The translations under genes were made by a program, and so were the position numbers. Positions 25,346 through 34,108 of a stretch of DNA of 64,000 nt are shown piece after piece. The stretch is from Suipraeoptans intestinalis (GTDB lineage Bacteria; Bacillota; Clostridia; Lachnospirales; Lachnospiraceae), in contig NZ_VULY01000018.1 in assembly GCF_009696485.1 (NCBI RefSeq), positions 186,001 to 250,000 on the forward strand, read 5' to 3'. Numbering within the stretch: position 1 is the stretch's first letter; each line of letters opens with the position of its first letter. Below the pieces are notes generated by a model. The model was not told where the DNA came from and ran no database searches. It saw only the letters and a list, made by a program, of their open reading frames with translations.

Positions 25346-26761
25346 CTAAACCGGATAACTACCATGTTTGACGTCGGCTTCACCATAGTCTACCTTCGTC
25401 TGCTGTGCTTCTCTGTACTTGAAAAATTCTGTAGCCACCTGTGGAAACAGGGCGTAGGTCAGCACATCCTCTTCCTGCTGCATCCATTTCTCACATTCTC
25501 CCCGCAAAGTATCCAGCTCATCTTCCAAAAGATCCGCAGGCCTGCAGGTAATGATCTCGGCCTCTTCTCCCAGAACCTTCTTCCTCACATCCTCGTTAAA
25601 CGGCTTGACTGTCGCTCCGTACTTTCCGCTGAGAATGTCCTTGGTCTCCTTGGTCGCCATCTTATACCGTTCTCCCATCAGCACATTAAACACTGCCTGC
25701 GTTCCTACGATCTGGGAGGAAGGCGTCACAAGAGGCGGTTCCCCCAGATCTTTTCTGACCCTGGGTACCTCTGCCAGCACATCATAGTATTTATCCTCTG
25801 CATTCTGTTCTTTTAGCTGGGATGTCAGATTTGACAACATTCCTCCCGGAACCTGATACATCAGCGTCTTGATGTCCACACCCATATTCTTGGGATTCAA
25901 AAGGCCGCTTGCCAGCGCCTCGTCACGGATCGGCCGGAAATAATCTGCGATCTCTGCCAGGAGGCTCTGGTCAAACCCCGTGTCATACGGCGTCCCTCTG
26001 AAGGTTTCTACCATAACCTCTGTCGCAGGCTGTGACGTTCCCAAAGCAAACGGAGAAACAGCAGTGTCGATCACATCCACTCCTGCCTCCACCGCCTTTA
26101 GGTAAGTCATAGAAGCCACTCCGGAGGTATAATGGGTGTGAAGTTCGATCGGCAGACTGGTAGCCTCTTTCAACGCTTTGATCAGCCTGCTTGCTTCATA
26201 CGGAACCAAAAGTCCCGCCATGTCTTTGATACAGATAGAATCCGCTCCCATATCTTCGATCCGTTTTGCGATCTCCACCCAGTATTCCAGGGTATAGGCA
26301 TCCCCCAGAGTATAAGAAAGAGCCACCTGGGCCTCCGCTTTTTCTGCATTTGCCGCACTGACTGCCGTCTGCAGGTTCCTGAGATCGTTCAGACAGTCAA
26401 AGATCCTGATGATATCGATCCCGTTCGCCACAGATTTCTGCACAAAATAGGACACCACATCGTCCGCATAGGGACGGTATCCCAAAATGTTCTGTCCCCG
26501 AAACAGCATCTGGAGCTTTGTGTTCTTAAATCCGTCGCGGAACTTTCTGAGCCTCTCCCACGGATCTTCTTTCAAAAATCTAAGAGACGCGTCAAAGGTC
26601 GCTCCGCCCCAGCACTCAACTGCATGATACCCTACTTTATCCATCTTGTCTACAATCGGAAGCATTTGTTCCGTCGTCATTCTGGTTGCGATCAGGGACT
26701 GATGCGCATCTCTTAAAATGGTCTCCATGATCTTGATTGGTTTTTTTTCAATGTCTGCCAT
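25346..26761 (-). CDS. Carboxyltransferase subunit, 5S/OadA/PycB type
   Basis: TIM-barrel, metal-dependent carboxyltransferase that moves CO2 between a keto acid (oxaloacetate/pyruvate) and biotin. The N-terminal motif ETILRDAHQSLIATRM, the catalytic lysine in SICIKDMAGLL, the metal histidines in IELHTHYTSG and the post-barrel PGGMLSNLTSQL segment are all present. It lacks a fused biotin domain (471 aa), as in OadA from Clostridia and the transcarboxylase 5S subunit; biotin is supplied by the separate carrier upstream. The start MADIEKKP is preferred because GGAGG lies 8 bases before it. Confidence 0.93.
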   Translation of the reverse strand: MADIEKKPIKIMETILRDAHQSLIATRMTTEQMLPIVDKMDKVGYHAVECWGGATFDASLRFLKEDPWERLRKFRDGFKNTKLQMLFRGQNILGYRPYADDVVSYFVQKSVANGIDIIRIFDCLNDLRNLQTAVSAANAEKAEAQVALSYTLGDAYTLEYWVEIAKRIEDMGADSICIKDMAGLLVPYEASRLIKALKEATSLPIELHTHYTSGVASMTYLKAVEAGVDVIDTAVSPFALGTSQPATEVMVETFRGTPYDTGFDQSLLAEIADYFRPIRDEALASGLLNPKNMGVDIKTLMYQVPGGMLSNLTSQLKEQNAEDKYYDVLAEVPRVRKDLGEPPLVTPSSQIVGTQAVFNVLMGERYKMATKETKDILSGKYGATVKPFNEDVRKKVLGEEAEIITCRPADLLEDELDTLRGECEKWMQQEEDVLTYALFPQVATEFFKYREAQQTKVDYGEADVKHGSYPV

Positions 26762-26787
26762 TTTTATTTCCTCCATCTACTGTTGAT

Positions 26788-27933
26788 TTACATAACTCCA
26801 AAGATCGCCATAAAGGTACCTGCCGCCACTGCCGTTCCGATCACACCCGCCACATTGGGACCCATTGCATGCATCAGAAGGAAGTTTGTGGGATCCGCCT
26901 CCGCTCCCACCTTCTGGGACACCCGGGCTGCCATTGGAACCGCCGACACGCCTGCCGAACCGATCAGGGGATTTACCTTACCCTTTGTAACGGCGCACAT
27001 CAGCTTCCCAAACAGGACGCCCGCCGCCGTCCCAAAGGCAAATGCGATCAGTCCTAAAAATACGATTTTCAATGTAGCGATATTCAGGAAAGCTTCTGCG
27101 CTGGTGGTAGCGCCTACAGACGTTCCCAACAGGATCACCACGATATACATCAATGCGTTGGACGCCGTCTCTGTCAGCTGTCTGACTACGCCGGATTCTC
27201 TGAAAAGATTTCCCAGCATCAGCATTCCTACCAGAGGCGCTGTAGAAGGAAGGATCGTACATACCACGATGGTTACGATAATAGGGAACAGGATCTTCTC
27301 CAGTTTCGAAACGGGGCGAAGCTGCTCCATTTTGATCTTTCTTTCCTTTTCTGTCGTCAAGAGTTTCATGATCGGCGGCTGTATGATAGGTACCAGCGAC
27401 ATATAGGAATACGCCGCTACCGCAATCGGCCCCAAAAGTCCTGTCTGCTGAAGCTTTCCCGCCAGATAGATGGAAGTCGGACCGTCCGCTCCTCCGATAA
27501 TAGAGATAGCCGCTGCCGCTTTATCTGAAAATCCCCACGCCATTGCCCCCAGATAGGCCGCAAAAATACCAAACTGGGCTGCCGCCCCCAGAAGAAAGCT
27601 TTTAGGGTTGGCGATAAGGGGGCCAAAATCCGTCATGGCTCCTACTCCAAGAAAGATCAGAGACGGAAGGATCGCCCATTCGTCCAGGAGATAGAAGTAG
27701 TACAACAGTCCGCCTGACGCTCCGTCTTCCATGTGTTTCATAATATCAGGGTAAATATTCACAAGCAGCATACCAAAGGCGATCGGAACCAAAAGAAGCG
27801 GTTCAAATCCATGTCGGATCGCCAGGAATAAAAAGAAACATGCCACTCCGATCATGATGAGATTCCCTGCCGTCAGATTAAAAAACGCTGTCTGATGCAC
27901 CAGGTTTCCCAATGTCGTCATTATATAGTCCAT
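26788..27933 (-). CDS. oadB: Na+-translocating decarboxylase beta subunit (OadB type)
   Basis: Membrane subunit that decarboxylates carboxybiotin and exports Na+. 381 aa with about nine or more helices. The ion-site motif [16 protein letters not shown] and the N-terminal [20 protein letters not shown] are characteristic, as is the C-terminal [14 protein letters not shown]-like stretch (here [18 protein letters not shown]). It gives the operon the ability to conserve decarboxylation energy as a sodium gradient, which could be used with Rnf in the same cell. Confidence 0.95.
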   Translation of the reverse strand: MDYIMTTLGNLVHQTAFFNLTAGNLIMIGVACFFLFLAIRHGFEPLLLVPIAFGMLLVNIYPDIMKHMEDGASGGLLYYFYLLDEWAILPSLIFLGVGAMTDFGPLIANPKSFLLGAAAQFGIFAAYLGAMAWGFSDKAAAAISIIGGADGPTSIYLAGKLQQTGLLGPIAVAAYSYMSLVPIIQPPIMKLLTTEKERKIKMEQLRPVSKLEKILFPIIVTIVVCTILPSTAPLVGMLMLGNLFRESGVVRQLTETASNALMYIVVILLGTSVGATTSAEAFLNIATLKIVFLGLIAFAFGTAAGVLFGKLMCAVTKGKVNPLIGSAGVSAVPMAARVSQKVGAEADPTNFLLMHAMGPNVAGVIGTAVAAGTFMAIFGVM

Positions 27934-27957
27934 GTCTTAACCTCCTGTTTGAAGCTC

Positions 27958-28341
27958 TTATGCCGGATCCAACGTTGCCAGTACCGCTCCTGCCTCCACG
28001 GCATCTCCCACTGTCACTTCTATCTGCGCTACCGTTCCGTCCTCCGGAGCTACGACAGGAATCTCCATCTTCATAGCTTCTATGATGACCACAGCATCTC
28101 CCTTTTTCACCTGCTCTCCCGCAGCTTTTTCAATCTTGAATACCTTTCCTGCCGCTCCTGCCTTGACTTCGATCCCTCCTGTCGAAACTTTCTGCAAAGC
28201 AGGTTCTGTCTTTGCCGCCGGCGCTGCAGCAGCCGCAGGTGCTGCAGGAGTTGACGGCCTCTGTAGCGTACCGGCTCCCGTCTTTTCCTCTACTGTCACA
28301 TCATAAACATTCCCATTTACCGTAATCGTATAATTTTTCAT
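27958..28341 (-). CDS. Biotin carrier protein (biotin/lipoyl attachment domain)
   Basis: 127-residue carrier corresponding to the 1.3S subunit of transcarboxylase or the gamma/delta biotin subunit of Na+ decarboxylases. The N-terminal segment MKNYTITVNGNVYDVTVEE is followed by an Ala/Pro-rich flexible linker (~23-55) and the biotinyl domain; the modified lysine is Lys91 in the EAMKME motif. It lies between oadG and oadB. No biotin ligase is in this window. Confidence 0.95.
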   Translation of the reverse strand: MKNYTITVNGNVYDVTVEEKTGAGTLQRPSTPAAPAAAAAPAAKTEPALQKVSTGGIEVKAGAAGKVFKIEKAAGEQVKKGDAVVIIEAMKMEIPVVAPEDGTVAQIEVTVGDAVEAGAVLATLDPA

Positions 28342-28359
28342 GGTGCGTTCTCCTTTTCT

Positions 28360-29157
28360 TTACTTTTTCCAGTTGTTTGCCGGTCTGCGCCGGATGCTTC
28401 TGATCACGATCCCATCTGCCGGACGATCTTCTGCCGCCGCGATCGCCGCTGCGATCACTGCCACCAATTGTGGATCTTCCTGACTGTCTGCAGACGTCTG
28501 TGACAGGACCTTCTCTCCCCCGTCTTTTGCCGTCTCCTCTGCCTTTTCTGCTTTGTGCAGGTCCCGTCTTTTCTTCCGTTTTGCTTCTAACAGGGGAATA
28601 AACCGGAAGAGGGAAATCAGGGCCGATATGAAGATCAGCACCAAAAATACCGTTCCCATTCCCAGCACTGTATTCATCCCTGCTTTTTTCAGAATCTCCC
28701 CGGTAGAATACTGGGCGTTTACCGTCAGACTCTCCAGATATTCTTCTTGATTGAACTCAAATACCAGTTCCGCCTCTCTTTTCTCAAACTGAGCCGTCGT
28801 AACCAGACGGATCCCGTCATTTTTTTCCTCCAGCGAAAAATCTCCATGCCCCTCATAGGATCCACATTCCTTTACCGCCTGATCCCAGGAATCCACAATC
28901 CCGAAAAAGTTTCTGGGCTCTACGGGAAGCTGTGCCTGTACCAGCTGTAGCTGAAGAGCAAATTCTCCCGCCTTCTTCATCTGCGCTTTGCTCTGTGCAT
29001 CTGTTCCTTTACAATAATTGATCAGGACTTCCGCCACTTTTTCCAGATCCTCCTCGTTGTAGGTCACAGCCGTCTCCTTTTGGGAGCACCCTGTTACTAC
29101 AAGCAAAAGAGCCAGAAGCCCTAACAGCATTTTTATTTTTTTCTTCACCCGATCCAC
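28360..29157 (-). CDS. OadG-family subunit preceded by a lipoprotein domain
   Basis: 265 aa. The N-terminus has a lipoprotein signal (basic KKKIKM, hydrophobic stretch and lipobox VVTGC with Cys24). An external domain (~25-158) resembles DUF3887-like secreted domains. It is followed by the OadG-type membrane helix GMGTVFLVLIFISALISLF (~165-184), a charged Lys/Glu-rich linker, and the typical C-terminus IVIRSIRRRPANNW. Ordinary OadG proteins are about 80-130 aa with one helix; here a lipid-anchored extracellular domain is added. It probably assembles OadB with the carboxyltransferases. Confidence 0.82.
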   Translation of the reverse strand: MDRVKKKIKMLLGLLALLLVVTGCSQKETAVTYNEEDLEKVAEVLINYCKGTDAQSKAQMKKAGEFALQLQLVQAQLPVEPRNFFGIVDSWDQAVKECGSYEGHGDFSLEEKNDGIRLVTTAQFEKREAELVFEFNQEEYLESLTVNAQYSTGEILKKAGMNTVLGMGTVFLVLIFISALISLFRFIPLLEAKRKKRRDLHKAEKAEETAKDGGEKVLSQTSADSQEDPQLVAVIAAAIAAAEDRPADGIVIRSIRRRPANNWKK

Positions 29158-29161
29158 CTCA

Positions 29162-30601
29162 CTAAACTGTCCCGTGCTTCTTCAGCGGACGCTCTTCCCT
29201 TTTTGTAAACAGCATCTCCATCGCCCCGATCACATATTTTCTCGTCTCTTCCGGTGCGATCAGGGTATCCACATACCCTCTTCTGGCGGCGGATAGCGGA
29301 CTGTTCTGCAGCTCCCTGTATGCCGCTTCCTTTTCTTTTAAGACTGCCGCCCCTTCTTCCGGATACATAATCTTTGCAGCCAGGGCCGCATCCATCATAC
29401 CGATGCCTGCGTCTTCCCAGGCAAACACCATATCCGCACCCACAGATTTACTGTTCATTACCGTATAGGCGCTTCCGTAAGCTTCTTTCGTGATCACGTT
29501 GACCTTTGGAACGGTGGCATTGGACAATGCATAGACCAGTCTGGCCGTATGTTTTGCCAGGTGCCTCTCCTCTCCGGGCAAATTGGAAAATCCGGAAACA
29601 TTGGTCAGCGTGCAGACCGGAATCTGGAAGGCATCGCAAAATTCCACGAATTCCGCAGCTTTTAGTGCTCCTTTTGCCGAAAGTCCCTCTTTGAATTCTT
29701 CTGTCGTGTTTCCTTCTTCATCTATAATCCTTTTTCGGTTTCCAACCACGCCTACCGTATTGCCGGCCAGTCGGATGAATCCCGTCACCATATCCTTTGC
29801 GTGTTCTTTTTTCACCTCAAAGCAGTCTCCTAGGTCCGCCATCTCCCGCATCAGCCAGGCGGCGTCATCCGCCAAAGCCTCTGCCGCATCACACCTGCGG
29901 TTCAGGTCATCCTGACAGGACTCATAGGCTGCCGTCTCTTCATTGTTGGCAGGGAGAAAAGAGATCAGTCGCCTCATCTGGGCAAGAATCTCCTCCTCCG
30001 TTCCCGTAATATCTGCCAGCCCTGTTTCTCTGCTTTGGAAAACGGCATCAGACGTATCGTTCTTTTCGATTCTGTTTTCCAGAATAGCATTGGGTGCATT
30101 TACAAACAGTCTGCCTTTGGTTTCCATAAAGGTAAAGTCTGTCAGGGCAGGGATCAAGGCCAGCCCCCCTCCACAATTTCCGAATATGCCTGTGATCTGT
30201 GGGATCACACCGGATGCCATGGCTTGCTTGTGATAGAGTCTTCCCAGCGCTTCCAATGCATCTGCAGCTTCCTGCAGCCGAAGTCCCGCACAGTCGATCA
30301 GCCCGATCACCGGAGCTCCCGTCTTCATTGCCAGCTCATAGATCCCGGCTATCTTTTTTGCATGCATTTCTCCTATCGAGCCGCCCAGCACCGATACATC
30401 CTGACTGTATACATAGACCAGGTTTCCATCTATGAGTCCATAGCCCGTCCTCACGCCGTCTGCCGGCGCTTCCTGCTGTTTTAACTGAAAATCGGTATTG
30501 CGCAAAGTCACTGCCCCGCCGATCTCAATAAAACTGCCTGCATCCAGCAAAGAGGATATTCTTCTGCCTGCTGCATTTTCCGTCTTATCATTGCCCATCA
30601 T
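29162..30601 (-). CDS. Acyl-CoA-type carboxyltransferase, 12S/MmdA family
   Basis: Crotonase-fold carboxyltransferase of 479 aa, related to the alpha subunit of methylmalonyl-CoA decarboxylase and the 12S subunit of transcarboxylase. The two crotonase halves are visible: PVIGLIDCAGLRLQEAADAL with FGNCGGGLALIPALTDF, and IPVCTLTNVSGFSNLPGEE with TKEAYGSAYTVMNSKSVGAD. The start MMGNDK is chosen because GGAGG lies 5 bases before it; longer frames reach into the promoter at 30670-30698. It is the first gene of the operon. The acyl-CoA substrate (malonyl, methylmalonyl or glutaconyl) is not decided. Confidence 0.88.
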   Translation of the reverse strand: MMGNDKTENAAGRRISSLLDAGSFIEIGGAVTLRNTDFQLKQQEAPADGVRTGYGLIDGNLVYVYSQDVSVLGGSIGEMHAKKIAGIYELAMKTGAPVIGLIDCAGLRLQEAADALEALGRLYHKQAMASGVIPQITGIFGNCGGGLALIPALTDFTFMETKGRLFVNAPNAILENRIEKNDTSDAVFQSRETGLADITGTEEEILAQMRRLISFLPANNEETAAYESCQDDLNRRCDAAEALADDAAWLMREMADLGDCFEVKKEHAKDMVTGFIRLAGNTVGVVGNRKRIIDEEGNTTEEFKEGLSAKGALKAAEFVEFCDAFQIPVCTLTNVSGFSNLPGEERHLAKHTARLVYALSNATVPKVNVITKEAYGSAYTVMNSKSVGADMVFAWEDAGIGMMDAALAAKIMYPEEGAAVLKEKEAAYRELQNSPLSAARRGYVDTLIAPEETRKYVIGAMEMLFTKREERPLKKHGTV

Positions 30602-30669
30602 CCAGTCCTCCATTTTTTCTTTAGTCGTCGCTTCCATATTTGTAAAAGTCAAAAATCTCCGCCAATTAT

Positions 30670-30698
30670 AGTATACCTTTTTGTTCAATTTCACGCAA
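30670..30698 (-). promoter_or_regulatory. Sigma-A promoter of the decarboxylase operon
   Basis: Minus-strand TTGCGT (30693-30698), 17-base spacer, TATACT (30670-30675). The leader to the chosen start codon is about 60 bases. Confidence 0.72.
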
Positions 30699-30845
30699 CA
30701 CTTTTTCTGTTAATTTTTTGACATTTATATCTCTTTTTCCCCTGCCGCTCTATTTTTTCCGCCACGTTTGTTTATAGACGTTTCTTTATGGTTTCCCGCA
30801 GATACCTCTCTTCTTCTCTGCTTCAATTCCTCTCTTCTTTTTTGC

Positions 30846-30894
30846 ATAAAATCAGCCTCCCGTCTGCTCAGAAACCTGTCTGATCCCGGGAGGC
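30846..30894 (-). terminator. Terminator of the FAD-dependent oxidoreductase gene
   Basis: Outer 8-bp stem GCCTCCCG/CGGGAGGC (30855-30862 with 30887-30894), with an inner TCAGA/TCTGA pairing, followed on the minus strand by TGATTTTA. 32 bases beyond the stop codon. Confidence 0.75.
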
Positions 30895-30925
30895 CGCTTT
30901 CACTTCAGAGTGCTTTTCTCTGAAA

Positions 30926-32308
30926 TCATTGACACTCTGTTCTTTTTTCTGCAATGTGGCGCGCCACATAGACGCCGCTGGCAGAGGCATGGGAAAGAGA
31001 ATGGGTCACGCCGCTTCCGTCTCCAATGATATAAAGTCCCTTATGCCTGCTTTCCAGGTGCTGATCGATCTCTACTTCCATGTTGTAGAATTTCACTTCC
31101 ACCCCATATAAAAGCGTATCATCATTGGCCGTTCCCGGTGCGATCTTATCCAATGCGTAGATCATTTCTATAATCCCGTCCAGAATACGCTTTGGCAGCA
31201 CCAGACTTAAGTCTCCCGGCGTAGCTGCCAGGGTCGGTGTTACCAGACCTTCCCGGATCCGGTCCGTATTACTCCTTCTTCCTCTTACCAGATCCCCGAA
31301 GCGCTGTACGATCACCCCTCCTCCCAGCATGTTGGAAAGCCTTGCGATACTTTCGCCATATCCGTTGCTGTCCTTAAACGGTTCCGAAAAATGTTTGGCC
31401 ACCAGTAGGGCAAAGTTGGTATTTTCCGTCTGGTGTTCCGGATCCTCATAACTGTGCCCGTTTACCGTGACGATTCCGTTGGTATTCTCGTTTACTACGA
31501 TCCCACAGGGGTTCATGCAGAAAGTACGGACATTGTCTTCAAATTTTTCTGTGCGGTAGACGATCTTGCTTTCGTAAAGTTCATCTGTCAGATGGGAAAA
31601 GATCACTGCCGGCAGTTCCACTCTGACACCGATGTCCACCCGGTTGGAATGGGTGGGGATCTCCAGCTTTTTGCAGACGGTCTCCATCCACTTGCTTCCG
31701 CTTCTTCCCACAGAGACGATGCAGTTTTCACAACCTGCTTCTCCTCCCTTATACAAAACACGATATCCGTTCTCCTCACGCTCCACCTGCTCTACCGGCG
31801 TATGGAAATAGAAATCCACCCGGTTCTTTAATTCCTCGTAAAGATTTTCCAGCACAATATAATTGATGTCCGTTCCCAGGTGGCGAACAGAGGCATCCAG
31901 CAGGTTCAGTTTGTTTTGAAGACAGACCTTTTTGAATCTTGTCCCTGCTGTGGAATACATCCTGGTACCTTCTCCGCCGTAAGCCAGGTTGATCTCATCC
32001 ACATACCGCATAAGATTCAGCGCCTGTTCTTTCCCAATGTACTGGTAGAGAGTTCCGCCAAAATCATTGGTGATATTGTATTTCCCGTCGGAGAATGCGC
32101 CGGCTCCTCCAAATCCATTCATAATGGCGCAGGTTTTGCACTTGATACAGGATTTTACCTTTTCTCCATCAATGGGACAATGACGTTCCTGCAGCGGAAA
32201 TCCCGCCTCGAACACCGCAATTTTCAGGTTCTCTGTCTTTTGCAGCAGTTCATAAGCCGAGAAGATTCCGCCCGGTCCCGCGCCGATAATGATCACATCA
32301 TATTTCAT
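30926..32308 (-). CDS. NAD(P)/FAD-dependent oxidoreductase with CxxCxxC segment
   Basis: 460-residue flavoprotein of the HI0933/geranylgeranyl-reductase-like group often annotated simply as FAD-dependent protein. N-terminal dinucleotide fold DVIIIGAGPGGIFSAYELLQ; near residues 48-70 is KSCIKCKTCAIMNGFGGAG with three cysteines that may bind an Fe-S cluster; the C-terminal FAD loop is GLYIIGDGSGVTHSLSHA. The start at 32308 has AAGGAG 8 bases upstream. It has its own promoter with an operator-like palindrome and terminator, so it is a separate unit from the LysR-linked operon. The substrate is unknown. Confidence 0.85.
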   Translation of the reverse strand: MKYDVIIIGAGPGGIFSAYELLQKTENLKIAVFEAGFPLQERHCPIDGEKVKSCIKCKTCAIMNGFGGAGAFSDGKYNITNDFGGTLYQYIGKEQALNLMRYVDEINLAYGGEGTRMYSTAGTRFKKVCLQNKLNLLDASVRHLGTDINYIVLENLYEELKNRVDFYFHTPVEQVEREENGYRVLYKGGEAGCENCIVSVGRSGSKWMETVCKKLEIPTHSNRVDIGVRVELPAVIFSHLTDELYESKIVYRTEKFEDNVRTFCMNPCGIVVNENTNGIVTVNGHSYEDPEHQTENTNFALLVAKHFSEPFKDSNGYGESIARLSNMLGGGVIVQRFGDLVRGRRSNTDRIREGLVTPTLAATPGDLSLVLPKRILDGIIEMIYALDKIAPGTANDDTLLYGVEVKFYNMEVEIDQHLESRHKGLYIIGDGSGVTHSLSHASASGVYVARHIAEKRTECQ

Positions 32309-32388
32309 AAATTTCACTCCTTCGTTCTGTCACAAAATGCGTGTATTTCTCACTTTGCTTCTCCCTGCCATCCTTATGGAAGGACAGC

Positions 32389-32403
32389 ATGTATATTATA
32401 CAT
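32389..32403 (-). promoter_or_regulatory. 15-bp perfect palindrome over the -10 box (operator candidate)
   Basis: ATGTATA-T-TATACAT is exactly self-complementary apart from the central base, and covers the -10 hexamer of the promoter at 32395-32422. A repressor bound here would block RNA polymerase. The palindrome may owe part of its symmetry to the TATA-rich -10 box. Confidence 0.4.
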
Positions 32404-32422
32404 ACCTGCCGATAAATTGTAA
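32395..32422 (-). promoter_or_regulatory. Promoter of the FAD-dependent oxidoreductase
   Basis: Minus-strand TTACAA (32417-32422), 16-base spacer, TATAAT (32395-32400), about 85 bases before the start codon. Confidence 0.65.
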
Positions 32423-32525
32423 CCACTCTCGCAGAAATTTTGCAAACTTTTTCCTTGCCCTTTTCTTCTCTTTTTTATGGTTTTACAGGTGTTCTCTTTT
32501 AGTGCTACTAATATTCCCGCAAAGC

Positions 32526-32582
32526 AAAAAAAATCTTTTCAAAGCAGCATCCGAAAAGATCCTGTTGTTCTTTGAAAAGATT
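32526..32582 (-). terminator. Strong terminator of the LysR-linked five-gene operon
   Basis: Perfect 13-bp stem (32532-32544 with 32570-32582) followed on the minus strand by at least six T. It lies 41 bases after the permease stop and marks the end of the operon that starts at 39137. Confidence 0.9.
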
Positions 32583-32623
32583 TTCTCTGTCGGTATCTTT
32601 ATTTTCTCTCAATCCGGTTCCTT

Positions 32624-34081
32624 CTATCTCTGTGATCCTCTGTCTGAAACGGAGTCTTCCTTCCTTTTCATCAGAAGCTTTCGTTCTTCCTCCAGCTTTT
32701 TCTCCAGGCTCTCCAGTTCTCCCGTAGTGGGTACATCCAGCTTTTCTCTCTGGATGTCCAGATTGGACAAAATAAGATTCAGGGCGAAGCCCACCAGCAA
32801 AGCCCAGCCGGATCCCTTAAAAGCAAGGGTTGCCGCCATGATTCCTGCAATACTTTTGTCCATATTTGATTTACAGTATTCCATTCCTATTCTGGCACAG
32901 ACAAACGCCTGAAACAACAGGGTGATCGCCGATCCCACTCCCATGATCGGCTTCATAAAGGACACGATGGGAACCAGGATCACACTCAGAAAGGTCGCCA
33001 TACGAAAGCTGCTCATCCCTCCGATCAGGGATTTCATCGCCTTCTTTCCCTCCTTGTAGCGGACCGCCACCGAAACAGTCATCCCTACCCACAGGGGTCC
33101 TGCCAAAGGGGGAAACGGCGCAAGGATTCCCAAGATCAGGTTTCTGATCCCGCTGATCAGATTCGATCTGCTGGAATTGAAATCGATGTGTTCATCGTCC
33201 CGGCTTTCCTGTGCCTCCCGGATCAGAGTTTCTGAGGTGACAAAATCCCCAAAAGCCAGCACATAGCAGATAAACGCCAAAGGAACCGCTTTCGCAAACA
33301 CGGACAAGGGCGGGATCCCCACCTGAAACACACTGACCGTGTGAAGGATTTTGGTAAAATCAGGAAGACGTATGATGGTTCCCACCTCCAGCGCCGGTCT
33401 GGACAGTTCTCCTAACAAAACTCCCAAAAGCATTGCGATCAGGTAGGGGAACAGGTTTCCGTATTTAGCCATCAGATCCAGAAACTTATACTGCTTTCTT
33501 TTCTTTTCGCAAAAAGGCGAGAAGCTGAGAAAGGCCAGAAGCAGTGTTCCTGCCAAAGTAGCTACCGGAGCTGTCAGAAGCTGGCTTCCTTCCTTTAACT
33601 GTCCCTGTATTACGGTAATAGGCGCTGCCAGAAGGATCCCTCCTTTTACCGAGGCCGGAACCCTTCTGACAAAACTGTCGGCCAGCTTTGTCACTCCCAT
33701 GAACAAAAAGAGGAAGGCTACCAGAAGCTGAACGGCTATCATGGCCTGGATCCGCTCTTTTCCTTCCGGAAATCCGGTCAGAAACGCCAGGGTGAAGGGC
33801 AGGGTGGGCGTGATCCATCCGGGTACTACCGGATCCCCCAGCCATCCATGCAGCATATATAAAAACACTTCAATAATGACACAACTCCACGCCAGTTCAT
33901 AAGGCAGTCCCAGAGTGTCTGTCATATAGGGGATGGAACTCAGGGCGGTTGCCCCAAGTATCAGTCCCTGAAAAAACTCCACCGTTTCGATCTTGTAATG
34001 AATTCCCGGGATCCTCCATTGAAAAGGCCCCAGCGGAATGTAGGGAAGTTCATCTGCCCTCTTTTTTCCCATTGTCCCCAT
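32624..34081 (-). CDS. Polytopic membrane transporter, NCS2/SulP-like (substrate unknown)
   Basis: 485 aa with about 12 hydrophobic segments. The segment LHGWLGDPVVPGWITPTLPF resembles the broken-helix substrate site of the UraA/SulP (APC) fold, and the order of helices fits nucleobase- or anion-type permeases. A charged C-terminal tail is predicted coiled coil (ELESLEKKLEEERKLL). It starts 27 bases after the MFS gene and ends the operon. I cannot name the family with certainty; a role in importing or exporting the substrate of the neighbouring dehydrogenase and reductase is inferred from position. Confidence 0.7.
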   Translation of the reverse strand: MGTMGKKRADELPYIPLGPFQWRIPGIHYKIETVEFFQGLILGATALSSIPYMTDTLGLPYELAWSCVIIEVFLYMLHGWLGDPVVPGWITPTLPFTLAFLTGFPEGKERIQAMIAVQLLVAFLFLFMGVTKLADSFVRRVPASVKGGILLAAPITVIQGQLKEGSQLLTAPVATLAGTLLLAFLSFSPFCEKKRKQYKFLDLMAKYGNLFPYLIAMLLGVLLGELSRPALEVGTIIRLPDFTKILHTVSVFQVGIPPLSVFAKAVPLAFICYVLAFGDFVTSETLIREAQESRDDEHIDFNSSRSNLISGIRNLILGILAPFPPLAGPLWVGMTVSVAVRYKEGKKAMKSLIGGMSSFRMATFLSVILVPIVSFMKPIMGVGSAITLLFQAFVCARIGMEYCKSNMDKSIAGIMAATLAFKGSGWALLVGFALNLILSNLDIQREKLDVPTTGELESLEKKLEEERKLLMKRKEDSVSDRGSQR

Positions 34082-34108
34082 TACACCTTCCTCCTACTAC
34101 TTTCCCTT

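Larger units (their letters stand above)
30602..30925. other. Gene-free stretch with promoter and terminator
   Basis: 324 bases. The left part is the leader and promoter of the decarboxylase operon, the right part the terminator of the FAD-dependent oxidoreductase gene. The middle (about 30720-30845) is pyrimidine-rich on the plus strand and shows no coding or structural feature. Confidence 0.6.

Noticed and set aside
30602-30694. Longer start for the 12S-type carboxyltransferase
   Set aside because: The extension covers the -10 and -35 boxes of the operon promoter and lacks a ribosome site; MMGNDK has GGAGG five bases upstream.
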